Source of the DNA: an uncultured Mailhella sp.
GTDB taxonomy: Bacteria > Desulfobacterota > Desulfovibrionia > Desulfovibrionales > Desulfovibrionaceae
DNA: 64,000 bases
Reading direction: 5' to 3'
Assembly: GCA_910578585.1 (NCBI GenBank)
Contig: CAJTRG010000004.1
Location: 97,294-161,293, forward strand
A program made the position numbers and the translations under genes. The notes under the pieces are model-generated. The model saw only the letters and a program-made list of their open reading frames with translations, searched no databases and had not been told where the DNA came from. Positions within the stretch are counted from its first letter, which is position 1; each line of letters opens with the position of its first letter. This document shows, in pieces, positions 40,708-48,210 of this stretch.

Positions 40708-41712
40708 ATGTGTTCATTATTCAAAAAAGCTTTATTTACATGTGCATTAGTATTAGCAAGTGGAGCAACAGCATTAGCAGCAAATGATACTCTCACTATT
40801 GTCAGTGCTCCTTTTGGTAAAACAGGTTATGTTATGGGTTCTGCTATTGAAGATATTATCAAGAAATCAGGCTCAGGCATTAAAATTACCCAGGAAGAAG
40901 GCTATGGCATGTTCTATAATTTGAAAAAATTACATACAGCCGATGCCGACGCTCGTAAAACCATGATTATTATGGGTACTTTGACATCCATGTGGCAGGC
41001 TCAAAACGGCAAACCACCATTCAAAGAACCTATTGCAGCAGATATGCGCGTATTATTCTCCATGTACGACAGCGACAGCTGCTTCATGTCCAGAGATCCA
41101 AAGATTAAATCTGTTCCTGATTTAGTAGGCAAAACAGTAGCGATTGGTAAGAAGTCACAAGACGTTTACGGTACATTCCTTTTTGACCACATTGATGCCG
41201 GTTATGGTTTAGCTGACAAAATCAATGTTCAATGGGTAGGTAATGCAAGTGCCTTGTCAAGCTTCAAAGACGGTTTGTCTGATGCTGCCGGTGCAGATAT
41301 TTTGAGCAACCCGGCTACCGGTGAAGTTGCTGCCGGCCCTGCTGCCATTGAAGTACAAGCTTCTTATGATAAGGTAAACTGGTTTGGTTCAAGCAAGGAA
41401 GCTCTTGATAATGTTCTCAAAACTACTGGTATTCCTTACACAATCGTAAAAGTTCCAGCTGGCACTTTTGAAGGTCAAACTGAAGAATTTTTAACCTTGG
41501 GCACACCAAACTTCTGGGGCGCATCCTTGGATATGCCTGAAGAAGTTGCTTATCAATTTGTAAGCACAATCATTAAAAATGTTGACCAATTCCAAACATA
41601 CCATTCAGCAGGCAAGCTCATCACCAAGGAAGCTTTATGCTATGGCTTTACAAAAGACCAATTACACCCTGGTGCATACAGAGCATTCAAAGAAGCAGGA
41701 TTAATGGACTAA
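40708..41712 (+). CDS. TAXI-family TRAP solute-binding protein
   Basis: The 334-residue protein has a Sec signal peptide (MCSLFKKALFTCALVLASGA, cleavage probably after ALA around residue 23) and a TAXI/NMT1-like binding fold. It has DTLTIVSAPFGKTGYVMGSAIE at the mature start, PDLVGKTVAIGKKSQD in the middle and SSFKDGLSDAAGADIL before the hinge. It captures the substrate in the periplasm for the fused permease 19 bases upstream. Strong GGAGG ribosome binding site at 40697. The ligand is unknown. TAXI proteins as a group bind glutamate, sugars or small acids. An in-frame start at 40576 is a non-coding extension. Confidence 0.92.
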   Translation: MCSLFKKALFTCALVLASGATALAANDTLTIVSAPFGKTGYVMGSAIEDIIKKSGSGIKITQEEGYGMFYNLKKLHTADADARKTMIIMGTLTSMWQAQNGKPPFKEPIAADMRVLFSMYDSDSCFMSRDPKIKSVPDLVGKTVAIGKKSQDVYGTFLFDHIDAGYGLADKINVQWVGNASALSSFKDGLSDAAGADILSNPATGEVAAGPAAIEVQASYDKVNWFGSSKEALDNVLKTTGIPYTIVKVPAGTFEGQTEEFLTLGTPNFWGASLDMPEEVAYQFVSTIIKNVDQFQTYHSAGKLITKEALCYGFTKDQLHPGAYRAFKEAGLMD

Positions 41713-41734
41713 TTTCCAAAAATAGAGGTGTTAT

Positions 41735-42442
41735 ATGTTAGGTAAAATTATCGATCTCAGTTTAACTATTGATCCGGCTCAAAAATTCATTCAATTCCCA
41801 CGCAAACATTTATGCAATTGTGAAGAACCATTGACCACATTCCATACTTGTTCAACCGTAAAGCAAATGGGCTTCCTTTCCACCAATATTTCCATGACAA
41901 CCCAAAGCTTTACCCACATTGACGTGCCAATCCACTGCTTTGAAGATGGTTTTGCAAACCACGAACTGCCTCTTCACATGGTAGTTGGTGACGCTGTTGT
42001 TATTGACATGACTCACAAGAAACCCGGTGAAGGTGTTACTGCTGCTGATTTGGAAGCATCCGGCGTTGAAGTAAGAAAGGGTGATATTGCCATTATCAGA
42101 ACCGGCTGGACTGATGAAGCCTGGGGCACAGAACGTTTCTGGAATGAAATGATTTATCTTGAAAACGATGCTTGTGACTGGCTTGTCAAGAAAGGTATTA
42201 AAGCTCTTGCTCAAGACTTTATGACCGATATGAGCCCAATGAAACAATCAGGCGGTAAAGCCGGTGCCGGTTATGACGGCTATGCCCACAAAGAATTTTT
42301 AAGCCGTGACATTATTCTGATTGAATGGTGCACCAACTTGAAAGCTATTTCAAAAGAAAGAGTATTCTTTGTTTGCCTGCCATTAAAACTTCTTGGTACA
42401 GACGGTTCTGCTGCTCGCGTAATTGCTATTGAATCTGTATAA
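41735..42442 (+). CDS. Cyclase-family metal hydrolase (kynurenine formamidase / isatin hydrolase type)
   Basis: The 235-residue protein is of the PF04199 type and carries the metal-binding HIDVPIH motif at residues 61-67 (preceded by TTQSFT). Typical later motifs are GDAVVIDMTHK, VRKGDIAIIRTGW and ALAQDFMTDMSP. Family members hydrolyse amide bonds of N-formylkynurenine, isatin and related cyclic or open amides. It follows the TAXI binding protein by 22 bases. The cluster LysR-permease-binding protein-hydrolase suggests uptake and ring or amide opening of one compound. Which compound cannot be read from sequence. Cytoplasmic, no signal peptide. Confidence 0.88.
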   Translation: MLGKIIDLSLTIDPAQKFIQFPRKHLCNCEEPLTTFHTCSTVKQMGFLSTNISMTTQSFTHIDVPIHCFEDGFANHELPLHMVVGDAVVIDMTHKKPGEGVTAADLEASGVEVRKGDIAIIRTGWTDEAWGTERFWNEMIYLENDACDWLVKKGIKALAQDFMTDMSPMKQSGGKAGAGYDGYAHKEFLSRDIILIEWCTNLKAISKERVFFVCLPLKLLGTDGSAARVIAIESV

Positions 42443-42452
42443 GTTATTGTTG

Positions 42453-42489
42453 TGCCAGTCAGGATATTTTGTATTCTGGCTGGCATTTT
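42453..42489 (+). terminator. Hairpin with T-run between the cyclase and EIIC-like genes (terminator or attenuator)
   Basis: TGCCAGTCAG (42453-42462) pairs with CTGGCTGGCA (42476-42485) with one G-T pair and is followed by TTTT. Only partial termination is likely, because the next gene starts 15 bases later. Confidence 0.6.
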
Positions 42490-42503
42490 ACTCGCTGGAG
42501 AGT

Positions 42504-43535
42504 ATGATGGATATTTCAATTAGTTCTATAAAAAAGTTGTTAAAACGGAAAAATATTGAATTTACAATACAGCGCTACGGAGTGGACGCATTAGGTTCCA
42601 TGGCGCTTGGTTTATTTGCTTCTTTGATTATAGGGCTTATTTTTAAAACAGCAGGAACTGAGCTTGGTATTGAGGCTTTTGTTGAAATTGGAACGCTGGC
42701 AATGGCAATGTCCGGGCCCTGTATCGGGGTTGCGGTTGCCTGGGGATTAAAGGCTCCTGCTTTGGTTCTTTTTGCTTCTGCTGTGACAGGCATGGCGGGC
42801 TATCAGGCCGGCGGCCCGGCAGGTGCTTTTGTGGCTGCTGTTTTAGGCGCGGAATTTGGTAAACTGATTTCCGGGGAAACAGGACTTGATATTATTCTTA
42901 CTCCCGCGCTGACTCTGATTGTGGGCGTTTGTGCCGGCTTCCTTGTGGGGCCTGTGATTGCTGATTTTATGAAGGGCTTGGGCAAACTCATCATGACTGC
43001 CACAGAAATGCAGCCTATCCCCATGGGAATTTTCGTTTCCGTGATTATGGGAATTACCCTGACCCTGCCTATTTCCAGTGCTGCAATTGCCATTATGCTT
43101 GACTTGGGCGGTATTGCGGCAGGCGCGGCAACAGTTGGCTGCTGCTGTCACCTTGTGGGTTTTGCTGTTGCCGGTTATAAGGATAACGGGCCAAGCGGCC
43201 TGATCAGTTTAGGCTTGGGCTGTTCCATGCTGCAATTACCCAATATTATTAAAAATCCTAAAATTTGGATCGGGCCGATTTTAACCAGTGCTCTTTTAGG
43301 CCCCCTTGTGACCACGCTCTTTCCAATGCAAAATCTTCCGGAAGGTGCCGGTATGGGAAGCAGCGGGCTGGTTGGACAAATCAGTACCTTTGCCGCCATG
43401 GGCACAGGGATCGACGTCTGGATTTTGATTGCTGTCTTTCATTTTATCTTGCCTGCACTCCTCGTATGGGGCATTACGCAGGTTTTGCGAAAGTATGACA
43501 TGGTGCATGCAGGTGATATGAAAATTATGATATAA
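42504..43535 (+). CDS. EIIC-like multi-spanning transporter (PTS_EIIC_2 family)
   Basis: The 344-residue protein has about 9-10 hydrophobic helices with Gly/Ala-rich segments (GSMALGLFASLIIGLIFKTA, then PCIGVAVAWGLKAPALVLFA, GCCCHLVGFAVAGYKDNGPSG). It resembles the PF13303 'PTS EIIC-like' family rather than canonical sugar EIICs. No EIIA, EIIB or HPr gene is near, and no EIIC phosphorylation partner is visible, so PTS function is doubtful. It ends the LysR-TRAP-cyclase cluster behind an attenuator-like hairpin. It may export or import the hydrolysis product. Start at 42504 or 42507 (MMDISISS). GGAG sits just upstream. Confidence 0.7.
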   Translation: MMDISISSIKKLLKRKNIEFTIQRYGVDALGSMALGLFASLIIGLIFKTAGTELGIEAFVEIGTLAMAMSGPCIGVAVAWGLKAPALVLFASAVTGMAGYQAGGPAGAFVAAVLGAEFGKLISGETGLDIILTPALTLIVGVCAGFLVGPVIADFMKGLGKLIMTATEMQPIPMGIFVSVIMGITLTLPISSAAIAIMLDLGGIAAGAATVGCCCHLVGFAVAGYKDNGPSGLISLGLGCSMLQLPNIIKNPKIWIGPILTSALLGPLVTTLFPMQNLPEGAGMGSSGLVGQISTFAAMGTGIDVWILIAVFHFILPALLVWGITQVLRKYDMVHAGDMKIMI

Positions 43536-43556
43536 TGGTTTCCCTAATAAGAGAAA

Positions 43557-43586
43557 AAGCCCGCGAAGTATTTTCGCGGGCTTCTT
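43557..43586. terminator. Bidirectional Rho-independent terminator
   Basis: A perfect 11-bp stem, AAGCCCGCGAA/TTCGCGGGCTT, with T-rich tails on both strands lies between the convergent EIIC-like gene and trmH. Confidence 0.85.
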
Positions 43587-43627
43587 TGTGGCAAAATTTA
43601 TGTATTATTGTTGGCTGCTTGTCAAAT

Positions 43628-44215
43628 TTAACGTTCCAGCCAGTCAGCCAAAAGTTCCTGATATTCTTCATCGCTGAAAGTCTTGCTGTCGTACATGCCT
43701 TTGAGCTGGCGCTGTCTGCTTGCTTCGCCGAGCAAAAGGGCAGCCGCCACAGAAACATTGAAACTTTGAATCATGCCAAACATGGGTATATAAATTTCAC
43801 CGTCCACAAGGGGAAAGAGTTCTTCTGAAACGCCGGAGTGTTCATTGCCCATAATTATGGCTGTAGGCTTGGTTAAATCATATTCGCGCAAAGGCTTTGC
43901 CGTGGGGGTGCAGTTGGTGGCCAAAACCTGATAGCCTGTATCCTTGAGGCCGGCAATCAGGCTTTCCTTGTCCTTGTGGCGAACTGTATCCACCCATTTT
44001 CTGGCAGAGGCAGAAGTCTTTTCACTCAGATGCGGAAAGGGGGTATTGGTATAATATAAATGCACTTTATGTACGCCAAAGGCATCACAGCTGCGATAAA
44101 TGGCAGAAACATTGTGAGGGTCGTGGATATTATCAAGCACAAGGGTTAAATCTTTTTGACGCCGGGAAAGCACCTTTTCAATTTTTGCACGGCGTCTGTC
44201 GGTCATTGAACGCAT
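43628..44215 (-). CDS. trmH: tRNA (guanosine-18-2'-O)-methyltransferase TrmH
   Basis: TrmH is a SPOUT-fold methyltransferase that modifies G18 of tRNAs. The 195-residue protein has RRQKDLTLVLDNIHDPHNVSAIYRSC at its start, compatible with the RRQPDLTVxxExVHKPHNVSA motif of E. coli TrmH, and the SAM-binding motif IIMGNEHSGVSEEL plus IPMFGMIQSFNVSVAAALLL with the trefoil-knot residues. The N-terminus is preceded by AAGGAT. Monocistronic, with a downstream bidirectional terminator. I base the G18 assignment on the TrmH-specific N-terminus. Confidence 0.92.
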   Translation of the reverse strand: MRSMTDRRRAKIEKVLSRRQKDLTLVLDNIHDPHNVSAIYRSCDAFGVHKVHLYYTNTPFPHLSEKTSASARKWVDTVRHKDKESLIAGLKDTGYQVLATNCTPTAKPLREYDLTKPTAIIMGNEHSGVSEELFPLVDGEIYIPMFGMIQSFNVSVAAALLLGEASRQRQLKGMYDSKTFSDEEYQELLADWLER

Positions 44216-44247
44216 AGTTAATCCTTTCTAATGGATTGAAAAAAATA

Positions 44248-44556
44248 TTATAAAATAATACTGTTATAATTTACTTCTTTTTGATGTCTAATTGCCAATA
44301 TATAAATAGAATTATTTACTAAATGATAAAGAATTACATATCCGGTTTCCCCAAAAGGAATAAGTACTTCTCGATGTTCAGGCTCTAAATCATAAGCAGG
44401 TCTACCTGCATTAGGAAAATTTTCAAGTAATAAAACTTTTTCACGGATAGTTTTAATTGCCATTTTGGCAACTTCTTTATTTTTTTCTGATAAAAACCTA
44501 TAAATTCGTTCAAGATTTTTTCGAGCATTAAAAGTCCAATAAATTAAATATGGCAT
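44248..44556 (-). CDS. parE: ParE/RelE-superfamily toxin
   Basis: The 102-residue protein has the ParE/RelE fold signature: LIYWTFNARKNLERIYRFL at the start, IREKVLLLENFPNAGRPAYDL in the middle and VILYHLVNNSIYILAIRHQK at the end. The ParE-like LL..FP..GR motif suggests gyrase inhibition rather than mRNA cutting, but this is an inference. It overlaps its antitoxin gene by 13 bases, the classical coupled arrangement. The gene is AT-rich, like the antitoxin. Confidence 0.88.
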   Translation of the reverse strand: MPYLIYWTFNARKNLERIYRFLSEKNKEVAKMAIKTIREKVLLLENFPNAGRPAYDLEPEHREVLIPFGETGYVILYHLVNNSIYILAIRHQKEVNYNSIIL

Positions 44557-44834
44557 TCAGGCATTGGCTCCTCTTTCCCCTCAATAACTTTATCCATCCA
44601 TTCAATAACTTCTTGATTGGTTAAATGTAAACCTGTTTGCTGAAAATCTTCCCAAGCTTTAATCCCTTCTTGCCGCCAGGCTTCTCTTTTTTCTTCACGG
44701 CTAACATAATTTTCTAAAGCAGTTAACATAAAAGCATGTGAAGATTGATTGCGAACCTTTGCCAAATTTTGAATTCGCTCACGCAATTCTTGAGGCATTT
44801 TTATGCTGGTATTGATAATTGATTGTGATTGCAT
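44544..44834 (-). CDS. Ribbon-helix-helix antitoxin partner of the ParE toxin
   Basis: The 96-residue protein starts with a ribbon-helix-helix DNA-binding domain (INTSIKMPQELRERIQNLAK, VRNQSSHAFMLTALENYVSR) and continues with an acidic, Trp-rich C-terminal part (EAWRQEGIKAWEDFQQTGLH, NQEVIEWMDKVI) that should wrap around the toxin. It is the first gene of the pair. GGAG stands upstream of the ATG. A promoter with two tandem 9-base repeats inside its spacer (44857-44885) fits negative autoregulation. Confidence 0.9.
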   Translation of the reverse strand: MQSQSIINTSIKMPQELRERIQNLAKVRNQSSHAFMLTALENYVSREEKREAWRQEGIKAWEDFQQTGLHLTNQEVIEWMDKVIEGKEEPMPECHI

Positions 44835-44856
44835 ATTTTATTCTCCATTTTGGGAT

Positions 44857-44885
44857 ATAATATACTACTTTTTACTACTTTACAA
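44857..44885 (-). promoter_or_regulatory. Antitoxin promoter with tandem operator repeats in the spacer
   Basis: On the minus strand TTGTAA (44880-44885) and TATTAT (44857-44862) have a 17-base spacer. On the plus strand the repeat TACTACTTT occurs twice, at 44863-44871 and 44873-44881, spaced by 10 bases (one helix turn), almost filling the spacer. RHH antitoxins typically bind such tandem sites. Confidence 0.6.
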
Positions 44886-44929
44886 GTTAATACTATAACA
44901 TCTATCATTTTAAATATATTTTCCCCACA

Positions 44930-44960
44930 AAAAAGCCCCTCGTGAGAGGGGCTTATATTT
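44930..44960 (-). terminator. Terminator of the left porin gene
   Basis: The stem AAGCCCCTC/GAGGGGCTT with a four-base loop is followed, on the minus strand, by a run of six T residues. The same hairpin, with the same upstream 50 bases, ends the right porin gene at 49480-49505. Confidence 0.85.
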
Positions 44961-44988
44961 TTTGCTGCCTTATGCAACAAATTCAAAA

Positions 44989-46317
44989 TTAGAATTTGTA
45001 AACAAAGGTAAGAGCTGAACGGAAGATGTCGTCTTGTTCGTCAGCACCGTCAAGGTTGGATTGGTCAACAAATACATAACCAAGTTCCAAAGTTGCGGAG
45101 AAGTTTTTGTAGATTTGGTAAGTAGAGTTGAAGTCTACTTCAACAAAGCTGTCGTCTTCTGTTGGAGTCATGAAAAGATCACGGTCAGCGTCTTTATCAT
45201 TGGTACCTTGAACATAAACTACACGAGCGGTGTGGCTGAGGTTTTCAAGGAATGAGAAACCTGCGTATTCAGCAATAAGACCCCAAGTACCGAATGGGCT
45301 GTCGTTGTTGAACAAGGTATTGTAGCCGTCAACACCAATGATGTTATCGCCGAAGAGGATAGTAGAAGCGCCAAAAGCAGGATCTAAGAGAACGAAGCCA
45401 TTGTCATTTTTAGCTTCTTCGTCATTACCGGTTGAATACCAGCCGCCGAAGCCAGCGGTACCGTTGCTGAATTTGTAAGAAGCTTTAGCAGCTACATAGA
45501 AGCCGTCGAAGCTGTCTTCTGCTCCGGCAGGCATATTGTGAAGTTTTGCATTGCTGTACAAAGCATCAAGAGCAAATACAAATGGATCAAACATATTAAG
45601 TTCAGCAGAAGCACCGATTACGAATGCATCAGCTGCATGATTGTCACGACCGAAAAGGATAGAACCTTCAGGTTTTACGGTTTCCAAGCCTTCTTTGTCT
45701 GCATGAGCATACATTACCCATGGAGCAACTTTGAAGCCGTCGTATGCAAATTCAGCGTTAAGCATTACTGCGTCTGCATCATCTTCAGAATCAAAGCTTT
45801 CGCCATTTGCATCAGAGCTATCAAGACGAGCCCAAGTGAATCCAACATTGATATTGTCGTTGATAGCAGAAGTCAAGCTGATACCGTCTCCACGGCCATC
45901 GAGGATTGCAGAACCAAATGCATAGCTAGGAGCTACGAGTGGTTGACGACCCATACGAGCTTTAATGTCTGTGCCAGGAATGGTCCAGTCAATGTATGCT
46001 AAACGCATACGGAAGTGGTTAGCACCATCACCTTCATTCATGGTTGGGTCAGCGGTGAAGTCACCTTTAGTGTCGGTACCCCAAGCATGACGATATTGGA
46101 ACAAGATTGTTGCAGAAAGGTCTTCGCTTGCTACATAGTCGAAACCGAAACGGATACGAGTAGCAGCATTGAAGTTTTCTGGGCTGTCTTTGCCTGAATC
46201 ACCATAGGTGAATTCTTCAGCAAATTGCAAATTTGGTTTGAATTCACCGGCTTGTGCGCCTGTGAAAGATGAAACTACGAGGCCGGCAGCCAATAAAAGT
46301 GTAGTAAGTTTTTTCAT
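44989..46317 (-). CDS. Outer-membrane porin (Desulfovibrio homotrimeric type), left copy
   Basis: The 442-residue protein has a signal peptide (MKKLTTLLLAAGLVVSSFTG, cut after AQA at about residue 23), then long amphipathic strands and a terminal aromatic residue (ALTFVYKF), as expected for a 16-strand beta barrel. Conserved strand motifs are RMRLAYIDWTIPGTDIKARM, FGTWGLIAEYAGFSF and YQIYKNFSATLELGYVF. It is about 65-70 % identical by eye to the porin at 48102-49445. The two differ mainly in surface-loop positions (around 60-80, 160-180, 205-235). The start at 46317 has GAGGA upstream. The first 110 bases of the coding region and the 39 bases before it match the other copy with one mismatch. 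Confidence 0.9.
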   Translation of the reverse strand: MKKLTTLLLAAGLVVSSFTGAQAGEFKPNLQFAEEFTYGDSGKDSPENFNAATRIRFGFDYVASEDLSATILFQYRHAWGTDTKGDFTADPTMNEGDGANHFRMRLAYIDWTIPGTDIKARMGRQPLVAPSYAFGSAILDGRGDGISLTSAINDNINVGFTWARLDSSDANGESFDSEDDADAVMLNAEFAYDGFKVAPWVMYAHADKEGLETVKPEGSILFGRDNHAADAFVIGASAELNMFDPFVFALDALYSNAKLHNMPAGAEDSFDGFYVAAKASYKFSNGTAGFGGWYSTGNDEEAKNDNGFVLLDPAFGASTILFGDNIIGVDGYNTLFNNDSPFGTWGLIAEYAGFSFLENLSHTARVVYVQGTNDKDADRDLFMTPTEDDSFVEVDFNSTYQIYKNFSATLELGYVFVDQSNLDGADEQDDIFRSALTFVYKF

Positions 46318-46356
46318 TGTATTTTTCCTCACAGAATTTTATGCCTAAAAGGCAAA
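46209..46356 (-). repeat. Left arm of a 148-bp inverted repeat (porin 5' end)
   Basis: This segment covers 39 bases of leader (with the TGCC-TTTTA-GGCA hairpin at 46342-46354) and the first 109 coding bases of the left porin. It is repeated in inverse orientation at 48063-48210 with one mismatch in 148 bases. Identity stops sharply on both sides. Confidence 0.9.
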
Positions 46357-46450
46357 CCATTCTTCTTTTTTAAAAAATAAAACCAATAAATAAAATAAGT
46401 TATAGAATTTATATTTTCATATCTTTTCCTTTTTTCATCCTTTAAAAAAA

Positions 46451-46472
46451 TTGTGCTATAGGAGTGCTATAT
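46451..46472 (+). repeat. 22-bp direct repeat left of the integrase gene
   Basis: TTGTGCTATAG-GA-GTGCTATAT differs from the copy at 47822-47843 only in the two central bases (GA against AT). Each copy holds GTGCTATA twice at a pitch of 11 bases. The two copies bracket the integrase gene (46451-47843, 1393 bp). Confidence 0.85.
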
Positions 46473-46623
46473 TTACCTTAATTAAAAGAACTGAATTTTT
46501 CCTTTACCATTTCTCCTCGTATTATTTTTCTCCACAACAAAGATTTGCAACTGCCGCTGCCATAATCAGTCTTTTATAAAAATGCTTAGCTAACTCGCAA
46601 AAACTCAAGAATAAGGAAATATC

Positions 46624-47817
46624 ATGCACACACTTTCTACAATTCCAAAGGATGGAAAACTTTATGCCATTAAAGGATATACAGGCATAAAAATCCGCTA
46701 TCTCAAACAAAGCAAACATGCTCCGGACATACACGTCCACAAGCAAAATAATTTACGTGAACCCCAGACCATATGCCATGATTGGGCATATTACATTTAT
46801 TACCGCGTTGGAGGCAGACAGGGAAAACAAATCCTGCAAAAAATTGGAACAAAATCACAAGGCATGTCTATCAAAAAGGCGCAAAAAATTCGCATGCAAA
46901 AAATAATGGAGAGTGAGCAGACATTTGCCGAACAACAAAAAGCCCTCACCATTGCAGACATTTGGAAAGAATATGAGCAGCAAAAACAATCAGTCAGTTC
47001 TTTTGCCTCAATCAAACACTGTTATCAATATTTAGAGCCTTTTTATGGCAAAACGCCTCTGAATATTTTTACAAAAGACGTGGTCAATTTTCGCCTTGTG
47101 CTGGAAAATCATGTCAATCGGCATGGCAAAAAATTTTCTTTACAAACCATTGCCCACATTCTTAAATTGTTAAGAACGCTGATAAATTTTGCTGTCAAAA
47201 ATGAACTCAGTCCCAAAAATTCCGCGCTCTATTTTGATATTCCCAAAGTGCAGAATACCGTCAACGAGTATTTATCTGAAAAGCAATTAAAACAATATAT
47301 TGCAGCGTTGCAACAGGAAGAAAACATCTATGCAAAAGCCTTTTTGACAACAGCCCTGTACACGGGCATGCGCAAGAAAGCGCTCTATTACCTTGCCTGG
47401 CAGGATATAGACAGCAGGCATAATGTTATTTATTTACAGGCTAAAACCGCTAAAAAACGCCAGTTGGATTTTATTCCCCTGCCTTCGTCGGTAAAACAAA
47501 TTTTGAAAAGGCTTCCGCAAAAAGGCGAGTATATCTTCCTTGATGAAAATAAAAAGCCCTATGTAAACTATTTTCAGAAGGCAAAAGCTATCAAAGAAAA
47601 AATTGGTTTACCAAAAAATTATCGCCCGCTGTACATGCTCAGACATAATTTTGCCAGTATCCTCGCCAATAGCGGCACAAACCTATACATCATCCAAAAA
47701 CTTCTGACACATAACAGCCCTGCCATGACTCAGCGCTATGCGCATTTAAATGATAAAAGCTTACAGCAAAGTTCAAGGCGTGTATCAAAAATTATACAAA
47801 AATATTTTGAAGAATAA
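46624..47817 (+). CDS. Tyrosine recombinase / integrase
   Basis: The 397-residue protein has an N-terminal arm-type DNA-binding part (about 1-90, with YYIYYRVGGRQGKQILQKIG), a SAM-like core-binding domain (around 105-200) and a C-terminal catalytic domain. The catalytic residues visible are Arg in TALYTGMRKKALYYLAW, the beta-hairpin Lys in AKTAKKRQLDFIPL, the LRH motif in YMLRHNFASILANSG, His in IQKLLTHNSPAMT and the nucleophile Tyr in QRYAHL. The first histidine of the usual HxLRH box is Tyr here. It stands alone between the two inverted porins, bracketed by 22-bp direct repeats, with no other phage or plasmid gene. Ribosome binding site AAGGA. It could act on the porin locus or only on its own mini-element. 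Confidence 0.9.
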   Translation: MHTLSTIPKDGKLYAIKGYTGIKIRYLKQSKHAPDIHVHKQNNLREPQTICHDWAYYIYYRVGGRQGKQILQKIGTKSQGMSIKKAQKIRMQKIMESEQTFAEQQKALTIADIWKEYEQQKQSVSSFASIKHCYQYLEPFYGKTPLNIFTKDVVNFRLVLENHVNRHGKKFSLQTIAHILKLLRTLINFAVKNELSPKNSALYFDIPKVQNTVNEYLSEKQLKQYIAALQQEENIYAKAFLTTALYTGMRKKALYYLAWQDIDSRHNVIYLQAKTAKKRQLDFIPLPSSVKQILKRLPQKGEYIFLDENKKPYVNYFQKAKAIKEKIGLPKNYRPLYMLRHNFASILANSGTNLYIIQKLLTHNSPAMTQRYAHLNDKSLQQSSRRVSKIIQKYFEE

Positions 47818-47821
47818 AGTC

Positions 47822-47843
47822 TTGTGCTATAGATGTGCTATAT
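47822..47843 (+). repeat. 22-bp direct repeat right of the integrase gene
   Basis: TTGTGCTATAG-AT-GTGCTATAT starts 4 bases after the integrase stop codon and matches the copy at 46451-46472 at 20 of 22 positions. Confidence 0.85.
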
Positions 47844-47982
47844 TATGCTTAAAAAACTCAAAAAATTAAAAAAATTTTCCAGAAGGAATAAAATAAAATC
47901 CATTGATTTCAATATAATACAAGAAATACAAAATTTTTTACAGAAAAAGTAAAAAAAATTGTATTTAAAATGTAAAAAAAAC

Positions 47983-48011
47983 TTTACAAGCTCCGTTAAA
48001 TTGTGTACAAG
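47983..48011 (+). promoter_or_regulatory. Promoter candidate of the right porin
   Basis: TTTACA (47983-47988) and TACAAG (48006-48011) are separated by 17 bases, about 90 bases before the porin start. The left porin has no comparably good pair at the equivalent place. The rest of 47844-48062 is very AT-rich without other signals. Confidence 0.5.
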
Positions 48012-48062
48012 GAATTTGTGAGGTTCAAGAAGTGCATCTTTTTGAACTGATAAAATTTCAAA

Positions 48063-48210
48063 TTTGCCTTTTAGGCATAAAATTCTGTGAGGAAAAATAC
48101 AATGAAAAAACTTACTACACTTTTATTGGCTGCCGGCCTCGTAGTTTCATCTTTCGCAGGCGCACAAGCCGGTGAATTCAAACCAAATTTGCAATTTGCT
48201 GAAGAATTCA
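48063..48210 (+). repeat. Right arm of the 148-bp inverted repeat (porin 5' end)
   Basis: It contains the leader hairpin TGCC-TTTTA-GGCA (48065-48077), the GAGGA ribosome binding site and the first 109 coding bases of the right porin, identical to the left arm except for one base. Confidence 0.9.

Noticed and set aside
42485..42500. Second sigma-54-like element (TGGCATTTTACTCGCT) upstream of the EIIC-like gene
   Set aside because: The GG-N10-GC spacing fits, but the TTGC half is lost and it lies only about 5 bases before the ribosome binding site, inside the attenuator tail.
42504..43535. EIIC-like gene as a sugar PTS component
   Set aside because: No EIIA, EIIB or HPr partner in the window and no sugar kinase or hydrolase. 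Kept as an orphan transporter.
46624..47817. Integrase as the edge of a prophage or large genomic island
   Set aside because: No tRNA target, no structural phage genes and no conjugation genes nearby. Both sides are porin genes.
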